Assembly (NCBI GenBank): GCA_014584345.1
Contig: JACTNB010000013.1
Location: 558,001 to 622,000 of the forward strand
Source of the DNA: Planctomycetota bacterium
GTDB lineage: Bacteria > Planctomycetota > Planctomycetia > Planctomycetales > Planctomycetaceae
DNA length: 64,000 bases
Direction of reading: 5' to 3'
Below the pieces are notes generated by a model. That model was not told the origin of the DNA, made no database searches, and saw only the letters and a list, made by a program, of their open reading frames with translations. The translations under genes and the position numbers were made by a program. The first letter of the stretch is position 1. The number at the start of each line of letters is the position of its first letter. This document shows, one piece after another, positions 27,966 to 35,902 of the stretch.

Positions 27966-28601
27966 GCGGCCGACCTGCCGCGTTTCCTGCCCATCGAGCC
28001 AAAACCGCCGGCTGTAACCGCGCATGGCGCAGGCGGTCCCGCGCTGCGGCACCACGAGTGTAGAATCGCCCGGCACAGAGCTCCCGTTGCGGAATCAACT
28101 GGTTTGAAGCCTAAACAGGGCAGGCGATTCTCCCCGGGTTGAATACCGTCGGGTGTGGTCCGTTTCCGAGAAAAAACCTCTCGTTGTGCGTTGTATGGCG
28201 ACGCGCGAGTTCGCGACAAACGCGGTGAAATCTGGGGAACGTAGCGACCGCCACGGCTCCGACTCGCAAAACTGCTTTATCCATAGTGGGTTGCAGCATC
28301 GGTTCCCATTTCTGGCCGAGTTTGCTCCTCGCTGGTCGTAATGGTTTACACGTCAGAACGCTCCCTGCCGTCACAACAGGAATAACTGGAAGGTCCGTAA
28401 GGATAGGGGAAATGCGTTAAATTTAGAGTTAATCCAGTAAGGAAGCCGCATCTGATTAGGAAAAATGGCGATAAAGACAAAAAGAAGATAGTTGGGTCCC
28501 CTGGGGGTCATGGAAAGACTGCCGGGGCATCCTGACAGGCTCGCACTCGAACAATCTCAAGTCATCTCGTTCAGGCAATCTGGCGATAGGAGGACAATAC
28601 C
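27966..28601. other. 636-base gene-free region before the coiled-coil gene
   Basis: This is the longest gap in the window. The first half has ordinary composition and no supported ORF. The second half (about 28370-28500) is markedly richer in A and T and contains ACTGGA at 28387-28392 and TCCAGT at 28433-28438, which could pair over a long loop. No RNA family was recognised. A promoter for the gene at 28602 and a long leader are plausible. Confidence 0.4.
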
Positions 28602-29852
28602 GTGGCGACTGGAATCAAGTTTACTCATGCGGCTCACATCGCACCGAAGATCAAACCGAAATCGGCCACTTCACACATGTGGGGCATGCTCACCGCAGGG
28701 CTGGCTTGTGGTTTTCTGGGGATGTATTTTACCGTCACGCAACCGATGGCGTCTCGGATGCAAATGCTGGAGACGGATATTGCCTTGATGCAAACCGAGA
28801 TGCATCAACTGGTTGGCACCCGCGACGACCTGTGGAAAACCAACGATCTGCTGACCGGGTTGCGTCAACAGCAACGCCAACTGGCCGAGGCCCAGCAGGC
28901 ACTGGCTTCCATTCGCCACATGCGGAACGATCTTGTCGCGCTGATGGATCAGCACGAACTGGCGATGTCCAGCCTGTCGCAAGTGGCCGGCTTGCAGGCT
29001 TCACTGATCGGCAATCATGCGGAACTGGTGCAATCTCGCGAAGCGGTGACACGGATTGCAACCTTGCAGCAGGACCTGGTGGCGCTGGGGACTGCCGCCG
29101 AGGAACAGCAGGGTTCGATTGCGATGGCGAATCAAACCCTGGATCGCGTGGAGGCTCTCGCCAGCAAGGCCGTGCAGCAGGAAGAGTCCCTGGCGATGGC
29201 GAGCAGCGTGATCGATACGGTAGATCGCCTGACGGGTTCGTTGATGGCTCGCGAGGAACCGCTGGCGATGTCGGCCGCCGTCGTGCGTCAGGTGGAGTCC
29301 TTGCAGAATCAGTTGCAACTTCAGGCGGAACAACTCCCCCGGGCTTCTGCCACACTGGAGCAAATGACCGCGCTGGAAAATCAACTCGCCTCGCGTGATC
29401 CCGCGTTGACCAAACAGGCCCAGGAAAACCTGGCTGCCCTGACACACCTGGGGCGCGAATTGAGCACGGGGACCGCCCGCATTGCTACCGCGGTGCAGAC
29501 CATCGAATTGTTGGAGGACTTCCAGACCGAAGTCACGTCCCAGGCAGAAGCCTTGACCAATATGCGTCGCGATCTGATGGAAATTACCTTTCTTGAATCC
29601 ACCGTCAAGCAGACGCTGCAAGTCTTGAAACCGCTGATTCAATTGACCGACATGCGACGCATGAGCGACGCCGAGGTTCGGGAGGCGGCTCGTGTCATTA
29701 TCGATCGCCGGATTGCCGATAGCCGTTCACGTAAGGAGATCGAGGCGAACACCCGCATGGCAGAACGGGACATTCCGACTCCCCGTGTATCGCCCCGCGA
29801 GGATGGCACCGTCGAAGAACGCCAGGTCCCCCCGCCGAGCGACATCGAATAG
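28602..29852 (+). CDS. Membrane-anchored coiled-coil protein of unknown function
   Basis: The start is a GTG at 28602 with a strong AGGAGG at 28588-28593. The 416-residue protein has a basic N-terminus, one membrane helix (about 25-48, GMLTAGLACGFLGMYF), then nearly 300 residues of Ala/Gln/Leu/Glu-rich coiled coil. The coiled coil contains imperfect repeats built on LQ..L...A and MA..LD.V..L patterns. A hydrophilic, Arg/Glu/Pro-rich C-terminus ends it. Topology suggests one long helical rod on one side of the membrane. A strong terminator follows, so it is probably a single-gene unit. Residue bias makes homology by eye unreliable, and no function is assigned. Confidence 0.72.
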   Translation: MATGIKFTHAAHIAPKIKPKSATSHMWGMLTAGLACGFLGMYFTVTQPMASRMQMLETDIALMQTEMHQLVGTRDDLWKTNDLLTGLRQQQRQLAEAQQALASIRHMRNDLVALMDQHELAMSSLSQVAGLQASLIGNHAELVQSREAVTRIATLQQDLVALGTAAEEQQGSIAMANQTLDRVEALASKAVQQEESLAMASSVIDTVDRLTGSLMAREEPLAMSAAVVRQVESLQNQLQLQAEQLPRASATLEQMTALENQLASRDPALTKQAQENLAALTHLGRELSTGTARIATAVQTIELLEDFQTEVTSQAEALTNMRRDLMEITFLESTVKQTLQVLKPLIQLTDMRRMSDAEVREAARVIIDRRIADSRSRKEIEANTRMAERDIPTPRVSPREDGTVEERQVPPPSDIE

Positions 29853-30153
29853 GGTCGATGTTTTCCGACACGGGGAGGTAACCTGCGTGGTTTAAGTGAA
29901 TTTCTGCTGAACAGGGCGTCTCGCATGCGGGGCAGCCCTGTTTTTTCGTGCGCGGGGCGTTGTTGCAGGTCGGTCGAAGGCTCTTGCCAGACGTCCACTC
30001 GCTGGTCGCAATCGACCGTTTTCAGCGATTGTGACGATTCCGTTTTCGGGAATTTCCATCGAATCCGACTGGGGAGGACTCCCAGACCACTGGAGAAAGC
30101 TAGGTTTGGCTGGGCCTGTTTTTTTTGTTTTCTCCGGATCTTGTTGCGACTCC
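29853..30153. other. Intergenic region between coiled-coil gene and AAA ATPase gene
   Basis: The 301-base gap contains a strong terminator at 29910-29946 in its first third, and a run of eight T at about 30119-30126, 28 bases before the AAA start. No RNA gene is recognised. Confidence 0.5.
29910..29946 (+). terminator. Rho-independent terminator of the coiled-coil gene
   Basis: AACAGGGC (29910-29917) pairs with GCCCTGTT (29935-29942), a perfect eight-base stem, and six T follow (29941-29946). It lies 58 bases after the coiled-coil stop codon and is the clearest intrinsic terminator in the window. Confidence 0.8.
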
Positions 30154-31770
30154 ATGAACAAATTGACCCCCGTCGAATATCTCGCGCAGCTCCATGCGGG
30201 ACGAGCCAATTCCCACGAAAGCGTGGAATCGGTGTTGGATTCGTTGGATTTCATGTCCTTTCCAGGATCGGTCGCTGCCACCACGCCAGAGCATCTGCAG
30301 AATGCCTCGGATGCCGCGCAACGCGTCCACGGAGAGTTGTCGCCGCCGCAGGCCGCTGCTGGAAAAAATGGCAATTCTTCGCCAGCCGCGACATGCGGCG
30401 ATCCGTCCGAGGCCGTGGCTGCGCGGGGGCCTGGCGAGAAAAACGATTCCTACCTGGCGGAATTATTCGATCGCGTGAATTCGCTGCTGGGAGATCAGTC
30501 CGGCGAAGAGGCAGCGTTCGTCCCGAGGGCACCGGCAACGCTGGAAGAAGCCGGTCTGACGGAAGACGATCTGGAGCGTCTGATTCTCAAGTTCCTGTTG
30601 ACCAAGGGGGCCTCTTCGGGTCGGCGTATTTGTCAACAGGTGAAACTCGGTTTCGGCATCGTGGAGCCGCTGCTGAAGCAATGGAAATACGAACAACTTC
30701 TCGAACTGCGGAATTCCGCGGAGATTGGCGATTATGTGTACGCGATCACCGATCTTGGTCGCGAACGGGCCAAGCGTTATTCGGAAGAGTGCACATACTT
30801 CGGCGCGGCTCCGGTACAGCTGCGCGATTATCTGATCGCCATGGAACGGCAAAGCATCGCCAAGCAATCGGTGCGGGAAGAGGAGTTGAAGAAGGCCTTT
30901 GCCGATCTGCTGATCGCGCCGACCATGCTCGACAAACTGGGGCCGGCGATCAATTCGGGGCGTGGCATGTTTCTGTTCGGCGAACCTGGGAATGGAAAGA
31001 CCAGCATTGCGGAGCGGGTGACCGCCTGCTTTGGATCGACGATCTGGATTCCACGGGCCCTGGGGATCGATGGAGACATCATGCGCTTGTTTGATCCCGG
31101 GGTGCATGAACTGGTCGAGGATCAGCGGGAAGACGGGCTGTTCGATCTCTCGGGAGTGGATCAGCGCTGGGTCAGGATCGTGCGGCCCACGGTGATCGCC
31201 GGGGGGGAATTGACGATGTCGGAACTGGAAGTGACCCAGAACATGTTGACGCACATCTGCGAGTCGCCGCTGCAACTCAAGAGCAACTGTGGCACGCTGG
31301 TGATCGACGACTTTGGGCGTCAAACCATGCCTGTCGATCAACTGTTGAATCGCTGGATTGTCCCGCTGGAAAAACGTTACGACTTCCTCAATATGCCCAG
31401 CGGGAAAAAAATCCAGGTTCCGTTTGATCAACTGATAATTTTCTCGACAAATCTCGAACCAAAGGATCTGGTCGACGGGGCCTTCCTGAGACGAATTCCC
31501 TACAAGATCGAAGTCCCCGATCCCACGCGGGAACACTTCGTCAAGCTCTTTGAAATCATGGCTCCGAAGTTCGGCATGACGTTCGAGTCGTCGGCCGTGG
31601 ATTACCTGATTCAAACCCATTACGAGCGAGTAAACCGGCCCTTTCGCGCCTGCCAGCCTCGCGACCTGCTGCTGCAAGTCCGCAATTACTGCGTGTACAA
31701 GCAGATTCCGAAGAAAATGAGCCCCGCCGCGTTCGATTTCGCGGTGGAGAACTATTTCTCGGTCATGTAA
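30154..31770 (+). CDS. AAA ATPase with N-terminal winged-helix-like region
   Basis: The ATG at 30154 gives 538 residues. The first 110 residues are low-complexity and polar. Then a region (about 150-230) resembles a winged helix (LILKFLLTKGASSGRRICQQ, ending YAITDLGRERA). The AAA core has Walker A GEPGNGKTS near residue 276, Walker B LVIDDFG near 382, sensor and Arg-finger region with NLEPKDLVDGAFLRRI, and a helical lid. An upstream in-frame start would add a hydrophobic, Cys-containing stretch and is less likely. No chaperone, pilus or secretion gene adjoins it, so the substrate is unknown. The CelD-type acyltransferase gene starts 56 bases downstream. Confidence 0.82.
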   Translation: MNKLTPVEYLAQLHAGRANSHESVESVLDSLDFMSFPGSVAATTPEHLQNASDAAQRVHGELSPPQAAAGKNGNSSPAATCGDPSEAVAARGPGEKNDSYLAELFDRVNSLLGDQSGEEAAFVPRAPATLEEAGLTEDDLERLILKFLLTKGASSGRRICQQVKLGFGIVEPLLKQWKYEQLLELRNSAEIGDYVYAITDLGRERAKRYSEECTYFGAAPVQLRDYLIAMERQSIAKQSVREEELKKAFADLLIAPTMLDKLGPAINSGRGMFLFGEPGNGKTSIAERVTACFGSTIWIPRALGIDGDIMRLFDPGVHELVEDQREDGLFDLSGVDQRWVRIVRPTVIAGGELTMSELEVTQNMLTHICESPLQLKSNCGTLVIDDFGRQTMPVDQLLNRWIVPLEKRYDFLNMPSGKKIQVPFDQLIIFSTNLEPKDLVDGAFLRRIPYKIEVPDPTREHFVKLFEIMAPKFGMTFESSAVDYLIQTHYERVNRPFRACQPRDLLLQVRNYCVYKQIPKKMSPAAFDFAVENYFSVM

Positions 31771-31826
31771 TTCCAGGATGCCCCGCCGACTGCGATGCAC
31801 TCGCTTTCGGAACAGAACAATGCAAT

Positions 31827-33053
31827 GTGAAACCGATCATGGAAACCACGCGCAGGTCGAAGCAACAAAAACGGCCCCTTCTCCTGGCCGAACACACCCC
31901 CCCGTACAATGGCGGCCCCTGCCGCGCGCGTGTGCTCCCCCTGTCTGAATTAACGTCTCTCGATCGGGAAGCCTGGCTCGACCTGGAACAGCATGCCATC
32001 GGCGGAAATCCATTTTTGTCGCCGCATTTCGTACTTCCAGCCTGGCGTCACCTGCGCCCCGAAAGTCAGCCGTTGTTGCTGGTCGTTTCGCGTGGTCACG
32101 AGTGGCTGGGTTGTGGGATATTCGAGTCGGGTCGCCCTTGCCGTCGCCTGCCCGTGCCACATCTGCGACACTGGCATTGTCAGCACGGCTACCTGCAGGG
32201 GTTGCTATTGCGACAAGCGGAAGCGGAAGCAACGCTGAACACGTTCTGGAACTATCTGCTGCAGGGTTCTCATAACTGGCATGCGGTGGAATTCACGCAT
32301 CTGCCGCGAGATGTGGGGTATTACGATCTGCTGCATCAATCCGCCCATGCGCGAGGTGTGGAGATGATATCGGGGCAAGCCCACTCCCGCCCCTGTCTCT
32401 GGTTCGACCCGAGGCAACCCGCGGAACCCGGGAGCGGAATTTCCCCGCAGCGGCAACGCAGTCTGCGGCAATCCTGGAATTGGTTGAACCGTCAAGGGGA
32501 ACTTGAATTCCAGATTCGCCGGGAAGCCAACGGGTTGCACGCCTGCCAGGAACGATTCCTGGAGCTCGAGGCACTGGGTTGGAAGTCCACCGAGGGGACC
32601 GCATTGAAATGCACGGAAGCAGGGCGACGCTTCTTCCGGGAAATGACTTCGGGTTTCGCTTGTGAAGAGCGGCTGTTTTTTACCGAACTGGCCAGCAGCC
32701 AGCAGGCCATTGGCAGCGTGGTGCATTTGCTGGCAGGCAACGAAGCCTATGCCTTTAAGCTGGGCTGGGATCCCCGCTTTGCCCGTGGTTGCCCGGGCTA
32801 CCAGATGAAGGCCCGAGTGGCGGAGTGTCTGACGACAGAGTTCCCTCATCTGACGCTGCTGGACAGTTGTGCCTGCGAGAATTCCTTTATTGGGCATGTT
32901 TGGCCGGGGCGGCGTCAAATTGCGGGCACTTTATTCCTGACCAGTTACGCGGGAATGCTCGCCAGTCAATTGGTCAAGACATTTCGCTGGATTCGCGATT
33001 GCGGTCGGCGACGGGTTCCAGTCAACCCGAGTGAGTTGAAAGGGGACTTATGA
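31827..33053 (+). CDS. GNAT-fold acyltransferase of the CelD/BcsL type
   Basis: Proteins of this type carry a double GNAT fold and transfer acyl groups, often onto polysaccharide or peptidoglycan precursors. The 408-residue protein shows a first half with NPFLSPHFVLPAWRHLRPESQ, typical of the family, and a second half with ELEALGWKSTEGTAL, the RLFFTELAS strand and AYAFKLGWDPRFARGCPGYQ, where the acceptor-binding Tyr/Lys signature lies. The start may be the GTG at 31827 or the ATG at 31839. Its end overlaps the next gene by four bases (ATGA), so the two are translationally coupled and probably act on the same glycan. Confidence 0.82.
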   Translation: MKPIMETTRRSKQQKRPLLLAEHTPPYNGGPCRARVLPLSELTSLDREAWLDLEQHAIGGNPFLSPHFVLPAWRHLRPESQPLLLVVSRGHEWLGCGIFESGRPCRRLPVPHLRHWHCQHGYLQGLLLRQAEAEATLNTFWNYLLQGSHNWHAVEFTHLPRDVGYYDLLHQSAHARGVEMISGQAHSRPCLWFDPRQPAEPGSGISPQRQRSLRQSWNWLNRQGELEFQIRREANGLHACQERFLELEALGWKSTEGTALKCTEAGRRFFREMTSGFACEERLFFTELASSQQAIGSVVHLLAGNEAYAFKLGWDPRFARGCPGYQMKARVAECLTTEFPHLTLLDSCACENSFIGHVWPGRRQIAGTLFLTSYAGMLASQLVKTFRWIRDCGRRRVPVNPSELKGDL

Positions 33054-34384
33054 ATAATCCGTCTGAAGCACATCTTGCGGTGTCGCGCGAGGCAACGTCT
33101 GGCAGAGACGCGCTCCCCGGGCACATTCCGGCATTGGATGGCCTGCGGGGTCTAGCGGTGTTGCTGGTGTTGTGCTACGACTGCCTCAAAATCCCCGCGG
33201 GGGGAGGCCTGATCGTGCTGTTGTGCCGCAAAGTGGCGGCATTCGGCTGGATTGGCGTCGATCTGTTTTTCGTGCTTTCGGGTTTCCTGATCACCGGGAT
33301 CCTGCTTGATACCGTGGGGAAGCGCGGCTACTGGAAAAGTTTTATTCTCCGGCGCGCGCTCAGGATTTTTCCCCTGTATTATGCGACGCTGCTGCTGGTG
33401 TTCGTGGTGTTGCCCGCGGTGGCCACGGCGATGCGCTGGGGAGAACTGAACGAGTGGCTTGCCGCGGCGCGGGCCGATCAGCTCTGGTATTGGATTTATG
33501 CCCAGAACTGGTTATTCGCGTGGCGTGGCTTCTGGCCGGAAGAACGGGTACTCAATCACTTCTGGTCGCTGGCGGTCGAAGAACAGTTTTATCTGGTCTG
33601 GCCATTGCTGCTCTGTTGTTGCCGTGGAAAAAGACTGGTTGCCATCTGTCTGGGGCTGTGTGGACTGGCGTTTGGGTTGCGGTGCGTGTTGCTGCTTCAG
33701 GGGCAGCCTCCCGTGACGCCGTTCGTGATGACGATCACCCGCATGGACAGTCTGTGCGCGGGAGCCTTGCTGGCGTTGGGGGTCAGGAGCGCGTTCTGGC
33801 AGAGGCAAGGGGTTCGCTGGGCCCCGTGGTGTTTTCCGGGAGTATTGCTGCTGGTGTTCGGGCTGGATGCGGCGTACCCGCTTTTGAAAAGCGAAAGTCT
33901 GGCGGCTGGCACGCTGGGGCACACATTCATCGCGCTGCTGTTTGTCTCTCTGATTGCTTCGCTGCTGGCGGTCCCCGATCGTCACCTGCTGTCCCGTCTG
34001 TTTTGTGGTCGTATGCTGATCCTGTGTGGCAAATACAGTTATGCGATTTACGTGTTTCATCGCGCGATGTATTACTGCGTTCGCGAGTTGAACTGGGAGT
34101 TTGTTCCCGAAACATTGCGGCCCTGGGCAATTTTCTTGGCGACGCTGGGCGCTTCGCTGGTTGCCGCTCGCATCAGTTGGCTGCTGCTGGAAGGCCCTTG
34201 TCTGTCGCTCAAGAAATATGTGCCGCGACCGGATGCCATGGGTGAGTCATCACGCGTTGAACCCCCGCTGAATCCCGAGCATCAGCATTCCGGGGAACTC
34301 GGAAACCGCTTGCCCTGCCCGTCGACCGTCACCGCAAGGCCTAGCCCCGGCAAGCCACGACAAGAGGCGCCGCAGCGAGTCTAG
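33050..34384 (+). CDS. Membrane-bound acyltransferase (acyltransferase 3 family, OafA-like)
   Basis: These integral membrane enzymes O-acylate sugars of surface polysaccharides. The 444-residue protein has about ten helices. The family signature PALDGLRGLAVLLVL lies near residue 27, followed by GVDLFFVLSGFLITGILL, the catalytic segment containing the FILRRALRIFPLYY motif, and NHFWSLAVEEQFYLVWPLL. The C-terminal 50 residues are polar and Pro-rich, outside the family core. The start overlaps the CelD-type gene stop, coupling the two acyltransferases. The polysaccharide export lipoprotein at 18 kb may handle the same polymer, but there is no direct link. Confidence 0.9.
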   Translation: MNNPSEAHLAVSREATSGRDALPGHIPALDGLRGLAVLLVLCYDCLKIPAGGGLIVLLCRKVAAFGWIGVDLFFVLSGFLITGILLDTVGKRGYWKSFILRRALRIFPLYYATLLLVFVVLPAVATAMRWGELNEWLAAARADQLWYWIYAQNWLFAWRGFWPEERVLNHFWSLAVEEQFYLVWPLLLCCCRGKRLVAICLGLCGLAFGLRCVLLLQGQPPVTPFVMTITRMDSLCAGALLALGVRSAFWQRQGVRWAPWCFPGVLLLVFGLDAAYPLLKSESLAAGTLGHTFIALLFVSLIASLLAVPDRHLLSRLFCGRMLILCGKYSYAIYVFHRAMYYCVRELNWEFVPETLRPWAIFLATLGASLVAARISWLLLEGPCLSLKKYVPRPDAMGESSRVEPPLNPEHQHSGELGNRLPCPSTVTARPSPGKPRQEAPQRV

Positions 34385-34462
34385 CGAGGCGTCCCTCCAT
34401 TCATTGCCGGGCTGGGGAATTCGGATGCGACTGGTCGACTCGGCTCCCTTCCGTTTCCACTG

Positions 34463-35221
34463 TCATTCCGTTTCCAGTTCCAGCGAGATCCAGGGGAGGC
34501 GTTGCTTCACTTCGATCGTAACCAACCCACAGACAGCGGCGAATACGGTCGCCCCGGTGGGCCCCGCCCAAAGGGAGTTATACCATCCGACGTTCGCGAA
34601 GGCGTGCCAACCTGAACTGAGATAAAGCAGCCCTACGGAAAGACCAAAACAAACGCCTGCCGAGACGGCCCAAGCCATAAGGTCAGGCAGTCCGTTCTGC
34701 CAGTGCGAGACGGAGACCAGGCGTTGCACGGCTCGGCTTCCACACCAGGTCATCACTGCGGCATTCCAGGCGAAGACACCAGCCAACGCGAAGTACGCCT
34801 TCCAGATCACCAGCCCCTTCCAGTTTCCGAATCCCCAACCGAGAACCGCGACGAGAAAGAACAGCAGGATCAACAGTATCAGCCCTAGTACAAAGCCCGC
34901 TCTCAGCGCCTCCCGTACGGAGATCGGTGGTGCCCACATGGCCGGCGCTGCCCTGCCGATCAGAAACTGGTCCAAAGTGGCAGAAAAGCGTTCCAGCCCC
35001 GGCACGGTGGCCTCTATTTCCGACCGCAACTCCCGTGGTTCTCCAAACGTGGCGAGCGCCTGCTGGATCGCTGCTGGCAGGGAAAGTCCGCGCGCGACCC
35101 ATTCGTCTACCCGATCGCTCAGCAGGGCGTACAATTCTTCGCGCATACGCATTTTGCGAGAATGAGAAGCCGGGATCTCCCGGACGACTCGTTCCACCTG
35201 GATCATCAGAACCTTGTTCAT
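34463..35221 (-). CDS. Membrane protein with HAAS/permease-prefix domain, PadR partner
   Basis: The 252-residue protein begins with a soluble helical domain (about 1-70) of the kind found before permeases and beside PadR regulators: MREELYALLSDRVDEWVARG and ALATFGEPRELRSEI. Four hydrophobic segments follow (about 108-135, 142-165, 190-212, 220-240). The start ATG overlaps the padR stop by four bases, so the proteins are made together. In known cases such pairs regulate or form envelope stress or export modules; the precise role is unknown. A long in-frame extension reaches upstream through padR and is not real. Confidence 0.78.
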   Translation of the reverse strand: MNKVLMIQVERVVREIPASHSRKMRMREELYALLSDRVDEWVARGLSLPAAIQQALATFGEPRELRSEIEATVPGLERFSATLDQFLIGRAAPAMWAPPISVREALRAGFVLGLILLILLFFLVAVLGWGFGNWKGLVIWKAYFALAGVFAWNAAVMTWCGSRAVQRLVSVSHWQNGLPDLMAWAVSAGVCFGLSVGLLYLSSGWHAFANVGWYNSLWAGPTGATVFAAVCGLVTIEVKQRLPWISLELETE

Positions 35222-35568
35222 GCGGTGGCCCCTCCCATGACGGCTCCAACCACGGAGACAAACCTCGCCCAGGACTCCCGCCCGGCAGCCAGTTGTCGCT
35301 TGCCCTTGCTTGTCAATTTGTAGTTCCGCCGCCGAGGTCCCCGGCGGCTCGAATCCTCTGCCTCCCAGCGGGCAGTCACCAGGCCCAGTTTTTCCAATCG
35401 GTAGAGGACGGGGTAGACCGTCCCTTCCTTGAGGCGGAGTAGCCCGCAGCCTTGTTCCTCGAGCCGCTTGAGAATCTCGAACCCGTGGGTTTCCCCACGT
35501 TCGAGCACTGCGAGCACCATCGTTTCCAAATGCCCCCGCAACTGATTGCCTTGAATCGGATCCGGCAT
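35218..35568 (-). CDS. PadR-family transcriptional regulator
   Basis: PadR regulators are winged-helix repressors with a C-terminal dimerisation helix, and many control a membrane protein encoded beside them. The 116-residue protein has the family core LETMVLAVLERGETHGFEI, the recognition region GTVYPVLYRLEKLGLV and the wing YKLTSKGKRQL. It is short, as is typical for the PadR s2 subgroup that lacks a large C-terminal domain. It is the first gene of a two-gene operon with a coupled membrane protein. A promoter overlapped by an inverted repeat lies 60 bases upstream, suggesting autoregulation. Confidence 0.92.
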   Translation of the reverse strand: MPDPIQGNQLRGHLETMVLAVLERGETHGFEILKRLEEQGCGLLRLKEGTVYPVLYRLEKLGLVTARWEAEDSSRRGPRRRNYKLTSKGKRQLAAGRESWARFVSVVGAVMGGATA

Positions 35569-35620
35569 ATTTGCTTGCCTTGCCTGATGAGTGGAATCTC
35601 ATTGCCATCTGCTTATACCC

Positions 35621-35643
35621 TACATATTATGCGACACTATGTA
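35621..35643. promoter_or_regulatory. Inverted repeat overlapping the padR promoter
   Basis: TACATA (35621-35626) and TATGTA (35638-35643) are perfect complements separated by 11 bases, and they flank the -10 element of the padR promoter. The ATGT/ACAT half-site content fits a PadR operator, though the usual eight-base spacing is not kept. Confidence 0.5.
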
Positions 35644-35654
35644 TATTGCGACAA
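35626..35654 (-). promoter_or_regulatory. Predicted promoter of the padR operon
   Basis: On the minus strand, TTGTCG (35649-35654) and CATAAT (35626-35631) are 17 bases apart. They match the sigma-70 consensus at four and five of six positions, about 58 bases upstream of the padR start. Confidence 0.6.
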
Positions 35655-35902
35655 CAATAAAACATGATGGAAGGGAGACATTGTCCTTCCTCTCGGCTCG
35701 CGGTTGCCAAGACTGGCAAGCACTGCGTGCCCTATGGGCCGCGGGTTTGTACTGGCGAGGCTTGCCCCTTTGCCGCTAAACTGACCAGAGAGCACGAGGA
35801 CTCCCTGCCGGAGCAAGGGGCAATCGGCCATAGGATAAGTGAGCGTGGCATCCAGCACGCGAACCACTCCCCACGAACGACATCCACGAGGAGAGAAAAT
35901 TC

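Larger units (their letters stand above)
35569..35902. other. Divergent intergenic region padR / sulfatase
   Basis: The 334-base gap holds the padR promoter and its inverted repeat (35621-35654). The right two thirds should carry the sulfatase promoter, but I see no clear hexamers or other feature there. Confidence 0.5.

Noticed and set aside
27433..28017. 194-residue ORF overlapping the unknown gene at 27564
   Set aside because: Its composition (Ser, Arg, Pro-rich without conserved segments) fits a shadow better than the frame at 27564-27965.
34463..35608. 381-residue single protein covering the PadR region and membrane protein
   Set aside because: The first 129 residues are the shadow of padR in another frame; the real start is at 35221, overlapping the padR stop.
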